DNA of 64,000 nucleotides from Ustulina deusta (Eukaryota > Ascomycota > Sordariomycetes > Xylariales > Xylariaceae). Of this stretch, positions 1 to 12,459 are shown in pieces. Under the pieces are notes generated by a model. That model saw nothing but the letters and a program-made list of their open reading frames with translations. It was not told the origin of the DNA and ran no database searches. Both the position numbers and the translations under genes were made by a program. Position 1 is the stretch's first letter; each line of letters starts with the position of its first letter. Location of the stretch: positions 62,001 to 126,000 of the forward strand of contig JAJNNX010000020.1 of NCBI GenBank assembly GCA_023159155.1, given 5' to 3'.

Positions 1-463
1 AAGAGGTAGGCTCTTTGACCCCGCCATGCATGTATTATATGTGTCTAAAGAGGCGTTAAGCCACACCTGCGGTCCCTTTGTCTTGGGTGGGTTGGGAGCC
101 TTACCTCCCCAGCACAGTACCTACCAGAAACAACAACATTGCGATAGGTGCCTCCCGCCTTATTTTTATTGGCCCCTCCTTTTCTTCTTCCTCCTTGTGA
201 CATCAAAGTTCCCCATCCTCTACATTTTTCCCTCACCCGGCGAGCCTTGTCGCCCATCTACCCCGTCCGGAGCTGCCCTCGGCCCAACGCTTCAGTCCCG
301 TCCACCACCTGCAGTGCGCCCGTATTCGCAGGTGTCTCTTCCCTCCGACGACCACACCCTTGCGACCGTCGCGAGCTTGCAGGGCAGCAACAGCTGCTGC
401 CATCATCCTGCGTGCCCACCCCACAGCTCTTGACCTGACCTGACCCGACACACGTTGCGCATC
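1..463 (+). promoter_or_regulatory. Upstream region of the import receptor gene
   Basis: No gene is seen here. The stretch is pyrimidine-rich, with CTTTTCTTCTTCCTCC-like tracts around 178-200 and again before the start codon, as is common in promoters and 5' leaders of filamentous fungi. The two reading frames open across it have no recognisable protein character and overlap on both strands. It most likely holds the promoter and 5' UTR of the gene starting at 464. Confidence 0.5.
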
Positions 464-3400
464 ATGGCTACGAACGGCGCGCAACAGACTTTCGTTCTGG
501 CAGATGTGCTTCAGGCCATGCTGACCATGCGGGGTGGGGACTCGGATAAGAAGGAGAAGGCTACTCAATATCTGGGAGAGTTCCAGAAGTCGGTTCGTGC
601 ATGACGCCATGTTGTTCAACGAGGAGCTTTGGAGCGCTCACATGTGATACTAGACGGCCGCATGGGCGGAATCCATCAACCTGCTGAAATCTGCCGCCGA
701 TCCCGCCGACAAGCTCTTCGCCGCCACTACTCTGAAGGGAAAGGTGCCGTCACCCGCTACTCCAAAGCCTGCGCGAGCGTCCTTGCACTAACCCGCGGAT
801 CTAACACTAGATAACGTTTGACCTCCAGAGCCAGGTTCCCCCGAGCGAGATGGTCGCCGTGCGCAACCAGCTTCTGGAGCTCCTGCAGCTGTATGCGCCC
901 GGCCCTAAGCCCATAAGAGTCCAGCTTTGCGTGTGCTTGGCTATTCTGGCTATCCAGATGAAAGACTGGAAGGATGTTCTAGCTGTGGTAGTATCGTCGC
1001 TCGGCAGCCAAGTCGAAAGCCATGCCTGCATCCTGGACTTCCTCAGAGTCCTACCCGAAGAGGTGACCGAGGGACGCAAAATCACCTTGACAGTACGTGG
1101 ATCGAAACACACCAGCACGACCTTTGCCTCGTCATTCTTCGACGGTGTTCCGTGGTCGGACGACACGCGTTGGGTCATAGTCTAATCCATTCTTTGTCTA
1201 GGAAGAAGAACTCAGCCAGAGGACGACAGAGCTTCTACAAGACAACGCACCACAAGTAGTCCAACTCCTCATAAACTATGCCCAGTCGTCTCGTAAGTGC
1301 ACCCTGTGACCTTTGTAACCCAAGACTATCGAGCTGATTCTTGAGCCTTTAGCGGAAGCGGCAACAAACCCACAGCTTTACGAGTGCATAACGTCTTGGC
1401 TACGAGAGGTCCCCATCAACGAGATCGTTAACTCCCCCCTGCTCAACTTCATATTTAGCGCTCTGGATACGGACAAGTCTATGCAGGCGGCCGCAGAGAC
1501 TGTTTCCATGATTGCCAGGGAGACGAGAGACGTCGATGAAAACTTCGATACAATACAAGTCCTTCTCCCCAAAATCATCGCGCTGCGTCCGAAAATCCAG
1601 AAATTCGTCGACGAAGACGACATGGAATCTTACAAATTTCTAACTAGGGTATTGGCAGAAGCAGGCATTGCTTGGGCTGTTGCCATTGCGCGTGAGACTA
1701 GCCATTTCAGACCATTAGTCGAAGCAATTCTTGAATGTGCTGCGAGGGACAAAGACAGGGATGTCATCGACAACACTTTCGAATTTTGGTACGAGCTCAA
1801 ACTATACCTCGTCATCGATAAGTATATCCAGGGGAGAGTCGAGCTTACAGATATCTATTCGAAACTTGTTGACGTATTACTCCAACACCTGCAGTTCCCC
1901 GAGACTGTGTCAGGGAACGAAAAGGACCTCTTCGACGGTGACCGAGAGGCAGAGGAAAAGTTCCGTGAATTTCGCCACCAAATGGGCGACACCCTCAAAG
2001 ACGCGTGTGAGGTCTTGGGCGTAACCGAATGCCTCACGAAGGTGCTCGACGCCATCAAACTATGGATGGAAAGATATGCTAGTATGGCAACCGACCTCAA
2101 TGTGCCACACTGGCAGAAACTCGAGGCTCCGCTGTTCGCCATGCGCGCGATGGGTAGCAAGGTTGAGAAGGATGAGAACATTGTCCTTTCACAACTCATG
2201 CCACTTCTTGTCCAGATGCCCAGCCATGAAAAGCTGCGTTTTGCTACCATCATGGTGCTAGGCAGATACACGGAATGGACTGCCGAGCATCCTGAATTCC
2301 TGATGCCCCAATTCAACTACATTGTCTCCTCATTTGGGACTTCCTCGAAAGAGATTCTCCAGGCTGCTTCCATGGCACTTAGGTACTTCTGCGGCGACTG
2401 CAAGCACCTGTTGAGCGAGCAGGTGATCCAACTGCAACAATTTTACGAACAAATTCTCGACAAACTCCCAGCAATCAGCCAAGAAGAGATCACCGAAGGA
2501 GCAGCCTATGTCGTATCAGTGCAGCCAAAGGAAGAAATATACAGACTTCTCAAACTGTTCTGCGAGCCATTGATTCAGAGGCTAATGGTCAAAGCAAATA
2601 ACGCCGTAGACCACGATGGGAAGCTCGCCCTTGCTGACCACCTACAGTTGATCACAATCTTTGGCAACATTGTAGTTACCCTACCACCGGTCGAGAAAGG
2701 CGAAGAAGATCCCGCAATCATGTATTGGCAAGAAGTATTTCCTATTCTCGCCAAAGTCTTGACCAATTTCCTCGACTTCCCTCCCATATGTGAAAGAGTA
2801 TGCCGTTGTTGGAGGTTGATGGTAATAGCTCACAGAGGCGCCATGGCACCGATTCTACCTGCCATGGCAAACGAACTTGCTAGCGGGTTCATCAATTCCA
2901 GACAAGGCTGTTTCCTGTGGGTTACTGGCGCGATCCTAAGAGAGTTCGCCGATGACCGAGATCGCGTCGAGGCAGCGATGACAGAGAATATCTACGCCTT
3001 TTTCGAAGCACAAGCAACGAATGTGCTACGCTTCCTCAGCAATTTAACACCACAAGAGCTACCTGATGTCACGGAAGATTTCTATCGCCTAGTGGTTGAT
3101 GGGCTGCTCTATCATCCGCAAAAATTTATCCCATCGCCCATTTTCGCTCCGATCCTCGAAGCCGCGATCTCTGTCTTGATATTAGAGCAGCGCGAACCTC
3201 TAACAGCTACCCTTCACTACATCCGTGACGTTTTGGCGTGGGGAGATGGTCAAGCACCGACACGAAGCGAATCCATCCCGCCGCCGGTTGTCGAACAACT
3301 CAGGGGCATCGTGAAGGCAGTTTTAACGGTGCAAGGCGAGCTGCTAGTCAAACGTATTCTCGCTGGCATGATGATCACATTTCCCAGCGATTGCTTTGCT

Positions 3401-3685
3401 GATGCAAGCGGTGCATTACTTGCCTTATTTCAAGTGTTGCCAGACCAGACTCTGGTGCAAGTCGATTCAACACTCCGCTTGCTCCCGGCTGGAACTATTA
3501 CTCTAGCCGAGGTTGATCGCTTAACCGCGAAGATAAAGGAGAGACTAAACGCCAACGATACCGGCGATGTACGGCAGATTCGTTCCCTTATGCAAGACTT
3601 CACGAACACATATCGGAGGAGATATGTCGCCCCTCGAGATGGACTGGGCCAGTTAGAGGGCTCCAGATTCCGCTTTGACGGTTAG
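464..3685 (+). CDS. MTR10: Nuclear import receptor, MTR10/transportin-3 (importin-beta family)
   Basis: Karyopherin of the transportin-3/Mtr10 type, which in other organisms carries SR-rich and RNA-binding proteins into the nucleus in a RanGTP-dependent way. I read five exons: 464-592, 654-743, 811-1092, 1202-1292 and 1353-3685. All junctions are in frame and bounded by GT and AG, giving 974 residues, about the size of yeast Mtr10. The N-terminus holds the importin-N segment (AATTLKGKITFDL around residues 65-80), followed by helical HEAT-type repeats such as SWLREVPINEIVNSPLL near residues 210-225. The ATG at 464 starts a frame that splices cleanly into this domain. The gene stands alone and looks intact, a core gene beside an accessory region. 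Family assignment is by motif reading and is strong; cargo is inferred from the family. Confidence 0.92.
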
Positions 3686-5400
3686 CACCCGCAACGCCCT
3701 CAGAAGGCTGCATTGTGGTGATTAGTTGCCGGGGCCTAGGCGTCTTGAAACGCTAGGCCCAATGTACTTGATGCTGAATTAGAATGATCTACAAATCCGA
3801 CGTCGACCTCAGTAGGGGGTATACAAGGAAAGGAAACAGAACAAGCCTCCTCTAAACAAAACAAAGAAGCTGAAGAATTCGCTTTTACGGGGATGTATTT
3901 GTAGGAGTGCATAGATATTGTAGGAGGAATACCAATCAGAGTTAGATGAATGCTTCCCGGGGTGTGCAGCAAAGGACCTGAACTCGTAAGGCACGGGCGT
4001 CGAAAGCTAAGCACATCTAATAAATAATTTTTACTAGCCGAGTAGCTATCTTTGTCATTGACAGATTTTTCGTGCCGCACATAGTGCACAACTTATTCAT
4101 AGTTTGCCTATCTCTACTCCAACATATCAAGCCGACACGACGTTAATGCATACCCGGTGATAACGAACCCTAATTAACTCTGGTCATGGTTGGGAATACC
4201 AATCGTTGGCCAATTGGTTTTCCAAGGAGTGCGGAGCATAAGCAACATGCCATGAAAATTCAATTACATGAGGATTCCAACATCACTGATGACACGTTCA
4301 CTCCCTCGCCGCCACCGTCGATCAACCCAGATAGGTGACGAGTAGCTCCACAGGCAGCGGATACGCCTCGTACAAAACCTGACTCTATTGGCTGTCTTTT
4401 CTAGATAGTCTCTGGCCCGAGGTATCCGCTTCGTGGACTTCTTCTCGTCGGGGACTTGCCACTACTACTACCCTCGCTGCAGCTGTTGTCGTAGTTTGAA
4501 GTCGTTGTCAGATTCGTCTCTACATTTCGGTGAATCCCTTGCGCGGGATCCGCTGCAGATGGTCGTGATGATGATGATGATGGGCGATAAGCTTTGAGGG
4601 CCGCGGACACGGGGATAACCACGCCCCTCGCCCGCCTATGCCCCTGTTGATATACCCGGGAAGAAGAAGGGTTGGTGCTGCTGGCGATGAGGGCGGGCGG
4701 GGTTGAGGTTGAGATGCCGTCGTTGTTGCGGTGCAGGTTGTTGGTTGGGCCTTGCTGGTGCTGCGAGACTGGCTTCGGGGAGTTGAAGTCCCCGTTCCAC
4801 GACTCTGTTGTTGCGCGCTAGAGACGAAGATTAGCGAGGGAGGATGTTTCGGCCTGAGGACCTGTTTCTACATGTCTCTCCACCCACCCACCAACCCCCC
4901 TTTTTTTTCAAGAATATACCTAATAGACATTCGCTAATGAAATCCAGATCTAGATCCCAGATGAAGGCGTTGCTTGGCAAAACCACACTAGAGTCTATCT
5001 AGGGGATTGTGTTTTAAAACAATCAAAATTACGACTTGCCACCAATCCAACTCCTTGACATATAACCTTTTCACTCCGTTTTCATTTTGCTCTCCATGAG
5101 GGAAAATCGTTAAAGATGATTGAATTTCGAAGTTAAGCCAAGCTAATAAGGCTTTTAAACTAAATAGATATCCATTTCGTATTTACGCCGATCTCGCCGA
5201 CTTACAGCCAAGTCATTCACTTAACTCTTGTGTTGCTGCCCCGCTTAAACTACTCTCCTGCTTGTGGACAACTACTTAGAATAGCATAACTAGCCATTTA
5301 CAAATTGAATACTGGCTTTCAATTAAACAAGTCAACATACTCTCACAAGCTCATAGAATAAGGATATCCTTCATCAAGAGCATCCTACTTGGTTTCGACA
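3686..5400. other. Intergenic region without a convincing gene
   Basis: The importin 3' UTR and terminator should lie in the first few hundred bases. Minus-strand frames at 3736-4089 and 4401-4622 (the second Ser-rich) have no recognisable domain or convincing splice partners. 4560-4590 contains a short GATGATGATG-type simple repeat. Nothing else stands out. Confidence 0.4.
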
Positions 5401-6642
5401 TCAGACATCGTAAGGAAACGGGGCATCAACTTTCTCCCCATTCTTGTGCTTTTCGTTGCACATCCTGTACCAACAAATTGAGAAGGTCGGCCGGCAAATC
5501 ATGGAGAGGACTAAGTCCTTCGACATAGGTTCGTCAGGCGCGTACTCACCCATTGAGTGCGCTACGGGGTCTCTTACGTCGTGACGACAGTATCTGCATA
5601 GCGCCTCTACATGCGACGGAGATAGTGGCTTCTTGTCCTGGCGGACAACAATCGTGCTTCCCACATCGCTTTGCCATTGTGAGGGAGCCCAACCCCAGCC
5701 TAAAACACCGCGGGAAAGATCGTCTTTTTTTTCAGGATCGATACACAAATGCAGAAACGTGGCGTCTTGGTTGTTGTACGGGCTTTCGTTCCCGAACATC
5801 TCCGGGTCCTGCGCATTCGCCCAGTTCGGGTGGGGGAAGCAGCGTTTGGTCAAGATTCGGAGGCCGATGCGCTGTGCAATAGGTGAGGTCTCGTGGTCCC
5901 TGAAAATAACATCGGTTGTGGACAGCTCTATTTTCTCAAAGTGCGGCTTGTTGAGCATCTTTTGATCGCCGAGGCAGTTGATTTTAACACCTTTGACCGT
6001 CCTGCAATTGATTGGAAGCGCGGTTGGCACGGAGGTAAGGTCGGAACCATATGAGACGAAGTGATCCGCGATATGGCGGAAATCGTTCATGTCGACGTCC
6101 CTACATTCTTCTGGGTCAAGACTGGGTCCAACTTTCCCGTACGCGATAATAGGGCCGCGCCAATCATGGTGGTACCCGACTCTAGTAGCGGTGATAGATG
6201 CGATGCTGTTGTTACGTGCCGATCCGTCGATAAGGAAGGTATCACGGTACTTGACGCAGACTATATTAGAGAGGCGTCTTGCAAGGACGCCGTTGTACTG
6301 GATAGGAACTTCGTGCCCGTAGTCGTTAAGAAATGGCTCGGCATTTGCATGTTGCCATCTCCTATCGTATTCATCTTCGGGTTCCTTCCACTCGCAATGA
6401 AGCCAGATTAGTTTTGGTTGTCTCTGGTCCACGGGGAACAGGATGGCCCGAAAGTGTTCTCTCGTTGGTCGTTTTGCCATATCAAAGAGGGAAAAGGTAG
6501 TGCACAGAAGTTTATGGATTGGATAATCACCCCGCTGGCATAGTTTGGAACAATATGAGGCGCCTCTGCATCGCTTGCAACGAAGGGCATTTGGTTTGCC
6601 GCAGATGATGCACAAGTCCGATGACGCTTCTGAGCTCTGCAT
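5401..6642 (-). CDS. MYND-type zinc finger protein
   Basis: Single-exon gene of 413 residues. The frame stays open upstream to a TTG at 6666, but the first ATG is at 6642, which I take as the start. A canonical MYND finger sits at the very N-terminus, with ligands Cys11, Cys14, Cys22, Cys25, Cys31, Cys35, His43 and Cys47 (C-x2-C, C-x2-C, C-x3-C, H-x3-C). MYND fingers usually mediate protein-protein contacts. The remaining roughly 360 residues show no SET domain or other motif I recognise, so no enzymatic function can be given. In fungi many such proteins are lineage-specific. The frame is intact. It reads convergently towards the importin gene across a 1.7 kb gap. Confidence 0.85.
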   Translation of the reverse strand: MQSSEASSDLCIICGKPNALRCKRCRGASYCSKLCQRGDYPIHKLLCTTFSLFDMAKRPTREHFRAILFPVDQRQPKLIWLHCEWKEPEDEYDRRWQHANAEPFLNDYGHEVPIQYNGVLARRLSNIVCVKYRDTFLIDGSARNNSIASITATRVGYHHDWRGPIIAYGKVGPSLDPEECRDVDMNDFRHIADHFVSYGSDLTSVPTALPINCRTVKGVKINCLGDQKMLNKPHFEKIELSTTDVIFRDHETSPIAQRIGLRILTKRCFPHPNWANAQDPEMFGNESPYNNQDATFLHLCIDPEKKDDLSRGVLGWGWAPSQWQSDVGSTIVVRQDKKPLSPSHVEALCRYCRHDVRDPVAHSMGEYAPDEPMSKDLVLSMICRPTFSICWYRMCNEKHKNGEKVDAPFPYDV

Positions 6643-7261
6643 GTTTGTGACGTAAGTTTCGAACAAGAGTAGAGCCTGGATATTATCCAGAAGGGAGATT
6701 ATTGCGAAGCTTGGGAAGATTCCGTGATATTATATTTATGTGCTGATGGTAGGTAGTGCCGGGTTGAAGAAGAACCGAATGTGGACTGATCGGTATTTAT
6801 TTCTATGGTTATCACGGCCAGGCTAGGCAGCCAGACGAGTCTCTCTTTTTTCCCTGCACTCATTGTGCCATCTGTGGTCTGATTATGTCGTTTTGTTGCA
6901 CGCTACCGCTGTGAACATGGTACCTATATTCACACCCCTGCCGGTATTTGCTTCACGGGTTTCAGCAGCAATGCCACTTACCCCGCTCCACGTGTAAAAC
7001 GATGCGACATCGTAGCGTTATAGGTAAGACGAAATTGAACCAATCATGACAATTTGGTTAGGGGGCTGCCAATGCTGACTTACAGCCAGATGGGAGTATG
7101 GATCAAGTCCTCTATTGGGACAACTTTGCGGTCTGATGTCTAACTTTACAGTAAGACCTTAGACGAGATCAGGCCAGACCAGATTAATATCACCGCTGGG
7201 TCAATATCACCAGCAAACTTATGTGTCAGAGGGATCTATCCTAGAGTGGATAGATAGACTT

Positions 7262-7420
7262 AGATACAGTCGGGTAATAGGCAGGTCGTAGTTAGGGGTC
7301 AATAGAGCAGTCATTTGATTCCTGAACCTCCCAGATATCTAAGGGGGTCACCGATATATATAGAAAACTCCCACTATATCTCCCATATGGTAGGTGCGAT
7401 ATATGCCCCTGAAATTATGT
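7262..7420 (+). repeat. Dispersed repeat family B, copy 1
   Basis: This stretch resembles 25268-25360 and 34698-34830. Shared blocks include GTAGTTAGG..TCAATAGAG.AGTCA, GAACCTCCCAGATAT and TCTAAGGGGGTC. It is a short, diverged, non-coding copy, probably a fragment of a transposable element. Boundaries are approximate because only the matching blocks can be placed by eye. Confidence 0.5.
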
Positions 7421-7599
7421 CGCTTGTTCGACTTCCAGAAAACGGGGCCGCGAGGATATTAATGCTTACAAAAGGTGCTCTTGCAGCTGAAGCCTGGGTG
7501 TTCAGTCAAACCGGTATATCCTGTGCTTCTAAAGAGAAATGGTTGATAAGAAAAATGCGGATATTTATAAGTGTAGTAGATACCTAGATGCTAGTAGTC

Positions 7600-7712
7600 A
7601 TATATTCAATAATTGAAAGGAATGAAAGATACCCCTACGAGCTATAAGGGATCCAGTAATATATATAGATGTGGGAGTGGAGTGCAGCAACCTCCCCTAT
7701 TTCAATAATTAA
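7600..7712 (+). repeat. Partial LTR-like relic related to the 46.9/58.5 kb LTRs
   Basis: The stretch GATCCAGTAATATATATAG followed by GGAGTGGAGTG and CTCCCCTATTTCAATAA parallels the 3' part of the 150-bp LTRs at 46966 and 58460 (CTAGTAATACATATAG, GTGTACCTAATCTCC, final AACA). It also parallels the repeat at 25038-25197. Only the 3' half is recognisable and no target-site duplication is visible. Confidence 0.45.
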
Positions 7713-8130
7713 AAAGTCTAATTATGTGCTGTATCGAGTGCGACGAATAGGCGAAAGAAAGTCTGCTATTGTGTTCAGGCACAACCCTCTGACTATACCG
7801 AGCAGGTCATAGTGGTGAAGGCCACTAAAGAGGCCCTGCCATGATCTAGTGACTCGTGGACGGAGCTGGCGAAATGAGATCAACGTAGAAATTGGTGCCT
7901 GAATGCGTAGGGTGTAGCCTACCAGCCTGTGTAAGAAATGCGCTAGGTACTACAATACCCCTATTTCACTTCAGTAATGGAAAATAATGGGAAGAAGCTG
8001 TAATCAACAGTGAGAATCTTATATAGCTTAATTACATTTCAAGAGAACGATTTTGTAAGCCCTTCGTAACCTCATATCAGGACGCCTTATTGGCATTACA
8101 TAAGAAATATATCTCCAATGAAGCCCAGCT

Positions 8131-11100
8131 TCAAAAGCCTCCAATTGGCTCCCAGTGCCTATCACGTCGTGGAAACTGTACCTCAACACTTCTTCTGTGA
8201 TTCCCTTCCGAGATATAAAGCTCAACCGGCCCCGCAAGTGTCTGGTCATCGAGTATTTCTGGTAGAACTAGCCGGATTGGGTGGAAAACTTCCTCTCCGT
8301 CGGCGTTGACCTCTTTGAGTCGAAAGATTGGCTGGTTGCTGAGTATGTTGTAAGCTCCCTCGCACTGTGGTGACAAGCGGCAGTGTAAGGTTGTGTTGAA
8401 AGGGCCTGTTGGCATGGAACTGGGTAATTTGTCGCTTAGATAGAATAACGAAGCCAACAAACGTCGTGCGATCACAGTTATATGGTCTCTCGGCCGTGTA
8501 TACTCGGACTGCATGTACCGCCTGTTGTAGTGATCTCTGATATATTTTTGACTGGTATTGAATAAACTCTCCACCATGTCAACGTTGTCGAGGGACGGAG
8601 GCTTGGTTTGGAGACCGATGTTAAGGCGATGACAGTTGCGGCCAAGTTGGCCACGGAATGCGCTCTTGAAATCAACCCACTCCCGTTGGCAATTCATCGT
8701 AGCTTTCACCATATCCAGTCCCGTTTCGATCATTCTTTTCAACCCTCGCGGGAGAGCCTTTTTGATGGTCTCGTATTCGGTGTCCTTTGTATCCGCGATC
8801 TTTCCATCGTCCCGAACTAGAATGCCGGTTCCTAGAGAAAGTACAATGTCCGGGGCTGCACCAGAGTTCCAAATCCGTCTTGCTTCCTCGTATGCTAGCC
8901 TCACCGGATTGTTACGAACCACGGCTCCATCCACATACATCATCTGGGATGGCTGGTGGGTATAAGGCTTGAAGAAGGTCTGGGCTGCAGAAGTGGCGCG
9001 AGCACTGTATGATCAGAAGGTCAGCGATCAGCACTAAAAGCTGGTGGTCGGCGTGGCGTCTTATCAGACAGAACTTACGCTTGCCAGATACGGAAGTCGT
9101 CAGATTGATTCTCTGCTCGCAGTAAGCAATCATCTGTAGATTCATTCGTATTAGCATCAACTTTCAATAGGTGGCTGTGACTCAACTTACATCCTTCCCT
9201 TCCATCTTGTAACTTTGCGGCCGGGTTTCTGTTATAATTAGCTATAAGGCATGGCTGATGCCTCCCATTGGTGCAGGTGACTACCGCAACCTTGGCCCCG
9301 TCGCCTGAGTTCCGCCTCTCCTCTTCCAACTGGCCAAACAAATACCCCTGGCCAAACGCCTCTTGTAAGGTTGTCTCGATGCCAGAAGTCTTGTATTTAA
9401 AGTCATAGAACAGCTTGGTGATAATTGAGAGATGTACTTTCGTCGCTCGCCTTTTAGCAAATGCACTTTTGACCAAGTCCTTGAACCTAGTCGTCGCGTC
9501 GACCAAATCCCAATTCTGTTCAAAAACACCCAGAGCAATAATTCCACCTACAAGGTCTCACAGCGTTAGCATTTCGAATGGTTTTATTTCACTGAAAGAT
9601 CTCAAGTGTAGTAACTTGCCTGTGCTAGTACCGACAACTAGATCAAAGAGGTCTTGTATCCGGATCCCCATCTTCACTTCTCGCTCTATCTCGGTAAGGA
9701 TTGCTAGCTCTGCAATACCCCGAATTCCGCCGCTATAAATTCATGTGTTATTAGTAGTTTCAGAGATCCGATGATGTTCCAACTATCAACAACTAACCCG
9801 TCAAGTGAAAGAATGCGAGCGCCAGCCGTGGGTGGCTTCACACGGATTGTCCAAGGCGTTTTGGTGAGCGAACAACCTAATGGGCATGATGTGATGCTAA
9901 TGGTGGAGCTTCCACCATACTGTCGACTGTACCTTCGAATACAGTCTTCACATACACAGTGCTGCTTTGGCAGACATGGTAGCATGTTAGTTGGCGTATT
10001 AGACAGACACGCTAGACAAGTCCTTTGGCCGGTAATTGATGCGACACTGCACGACACTGCAGCTGGAGCAAGCTGATCCATGGCGTCTCGTCGAGTGCGA
10101 AGTCTAGTCACCTCTGCCCACAGCCTTTCAGAGAAAGCTTCGGGGTCGTAGGAGCTTTGGAATGCTCCAACGGCTAGGTTTTCAGCTGAGGCTTCGTGAA
10201 TCCCAAGACTAATGTCGTCAAATTGATGTCCTTTCACATGACCCTCCCAGTAATTCTTGCATCTTCGTTGCCCGGATGAATCTTTTGCTTCACATCGCCA
10301 AAAACGGGCGCGAAAACGTTCCAGACCACGCCTGGCTTCTTCGACGAGATCATTTTTGCGTTTCTGGGCTTCATCTGCGACCGCAAACCTATGTGAGTAG
10401 ACGGCTAATATGTGGATTGTATAAGGTTACCTAAAGACTCATGCTCGATCTGCGCAACAATACAGGCCGCGATATAAGGAGTCATCTGCAAGATAAGGTT
10501 CGCTTCACCACCAGTTGCCTGACTTGTATCAAAGTTGCGCTGTTTTGCCACGTTTGCCATGACATGTACCAAGTGCTCGCTAAATCTCCGGGGGAGGTTG
10601 TAATCTCCGTCGGATAGATGGTGAAAATCGATTGCACTCTGGTAATCTTTACCCAGGTTGATCAGCGCCTGTTTGAAATACGCGTTCAAACTAGCAACAT
10701 CGAGCTCCATGTTTAGGGATTGTCTCTTTTTGCGTATTAGTTTGGACATAGCACCAATCTCCTCGTACAAAATTTTGATCTGGTCCGAAGTTTCTTTAAC
10801 AGTGGCTGGGGAGGAGGGGGTATACTGAGGAATAGAGATAACCCGGAAAGAATCGTAGTAACATAATATAAGCTCCTCTGCAGTCTTTATCTCTTTTCCT
10901 CTTAATCTCCATTTCTTCTGGAGCTCGCTAAACCGTGTCGATTGCTCGAAGTTTTCGAGTAGGCGCCTGGTTGCATCATTTACGGATGCTAGTGCATTGT
11001 GGGAGCCGGAAGGCATTTTATTGAGAATGATAATGAGCCCTGGGCGAACACGTTGGTTCAGAGTTTTCTCATGTCCTTCTTTGGCCCATTGAAACATCTC

Positions 11101-12459
11101 CTGAAGGATGTTGTGAGTTGATCTGAGGCCCCGTCAGTTAAGTCGAAATCGTATAGATTAAAACGATTAGCGATACAGTTGCGTACCTAGAATTGTTCGT
11201 CACGAAACAGACGACATCTGAGAAGGAGTAGAGTAGCCTGGAATAAAGGTTTTTTACTACTACATGTCTAGTGTTGGAGTCAACCACGGTATTGCCCTTT
11301 TTGCTAAGACCAGGCGCTTCAAGAGGGGTAAATATCTGGCCCCATTGCAAGTCAATCCGGTCTCACACTGTGCTCGCATGTTCAGCGAGAGCCTCCTTTG
11401 CTGACCTAGAATTATTGGGCTTTCGCAGGGTGCCGGCCGCAGGTAGCTGGGAAGTCTACACCTGCTGGGCGCGTAGCAAAAGCTGCCGGGCGATTGGTTT
11501 GTCTGTACCAGAAAAGCCTTCACAATCTATAATCATGTCAAATATAGTCCTGAATCACGAGTTCGAGGGGAGGGGGGATTAAGAACAAGACGAGAGAATA
11601 CCTACCAATGAAGAAACAGGGATGCTCCGTGTGACTGCTCCTAGGATCCGCAAACATATTATGGACATCGCTGCTAGTTGAATCGAAGTTGTCAGTATCA
11701 GCGCCCGGCACAGGAACCAAGTAGTCTTCGTGTGCAGTAGGGGCAAGCATTCGAATTATGGCCGCGATTAAAGTGCTCTTTCCTGAGCCTGTGTCACCAA
11801 TGATCGATACTAGACTTGGATACTGTCTTGGTGGTCTGTTGGGTATGGTGGCAAGTAGTCTCTCAAGTCGTGGGTATACGTTGACTTGTGGATGAGGTCC
11901 GTCCTGTCCGTCTGGGATTCCAAGCCAGGTCGACCAAATGTCAGCCAAGTGCTCCGCGGTCCGGTCTTTGCTTCGCAATCTCGCATCCATGAGCCAGGAC
12001 GTGTAAATATATTCTTGGAAGTCAACTTCCCGGCATGGAGATCCATACAAGTTCTCTTCGCCGTGTTCCGGATGATGGAAAGGGACTGAAGCAATGCATT
12101 GCCTATGGGCGGGCATGTGAGCAGCACCGCAACCGCCACACAGTACAAAATCAATGGCTTCCCCCATCGCACCACAAACCCGACAGCATAGCGGAATCCT
12201 GACTTTCTTGACTTGCTCGACAATGCTTCGCGGAATGTTAGATATCACGATAAGGTCATGGGTTGTATACTACTTGCAATTCTGTGCTTGGTTGAGGCCA
12301 ATAATCAACCATGATATCCGTAGAGTGCATCTCGATGTGTTGAGAAATGCGAAGTTTGTGGTAGTTCTCATCTAAATCAACTTCCATTGCCATTTCATCT
12401 AAAGCTACTGTCAATTCATCGTCATCCATGGAGTCTCTCAACGTAGATACGTCGTCCAT
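8131..12459 (-). CDS. Large multidomain protein: P-loop GTPase, RING-like finger, patatin phospholipase
   Basis: Fungal multi-exon gene. Exons I can join in frame (plus-strand coordinates) are 8131-9004, 9079-9133, 9191-9547, 9620-9732, 9798-10374, 10431-11122, 11187-about 11390, 11462-11526 and 11606 upward. In order the protein has an acidic N-terminus, a Cys-rich CxxC zinc module, a Walker A motif GDTGSGKST, a G3-like IDCEG, a helical middle (KNLYSRLLYSFSDVVCFVT), a RING-like CxxC..H-x2-CxxC..CPLGC, and a patatin domain. The patatin domain has DGGGIRG, nucleophile motif GTSTG and YVDGA, so the Ser-Asp dyad is present and lipid acyl-hydrolase activity is likely. Two problems remain. The first exon (12459-12256) runs into the P-loop exon out of frame unless a roughly 40-nt intron is spliced, and an in-frame TGA at 11363-11365 interrupts the GTPase part unless a longer intron removes it. 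The gene may therefore be intact with unusual introns, or recently decayed. Confidence 0.75.

Larger units (their letters stand above)
6643..8130. other. Intergenic region with transposon-derived repeats
   Basis: No gene is supported. The frame at 7315-7587 falls mostly on repeat sequence. Two dispersed repeats shared with other places in the window lie here and are listed separately (7262-7420 and about 7600-7712). The remainder is non-coding, including the likely promoter of the MYND gene at 6643-7000. Confidence 0.5.

Noticed and set aside
26..619. Overlapping frames on both strands upstream of the importin gene
   Set aside because: They share the same DNA, have no domain character and fall in the promoter and first exon of the importin gene.
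3736..4089. 117-residue minus-strand frame after the importin gene
   Set aside because: No recognisable motif, and it lies where the importin 3' UTR is expected.
4401..4622. Ser-rich 73-residue minus-strand frame
   Set aside because: The Ser run comes from a simple ATG/GAT repeat. There is no splice partner or domain.
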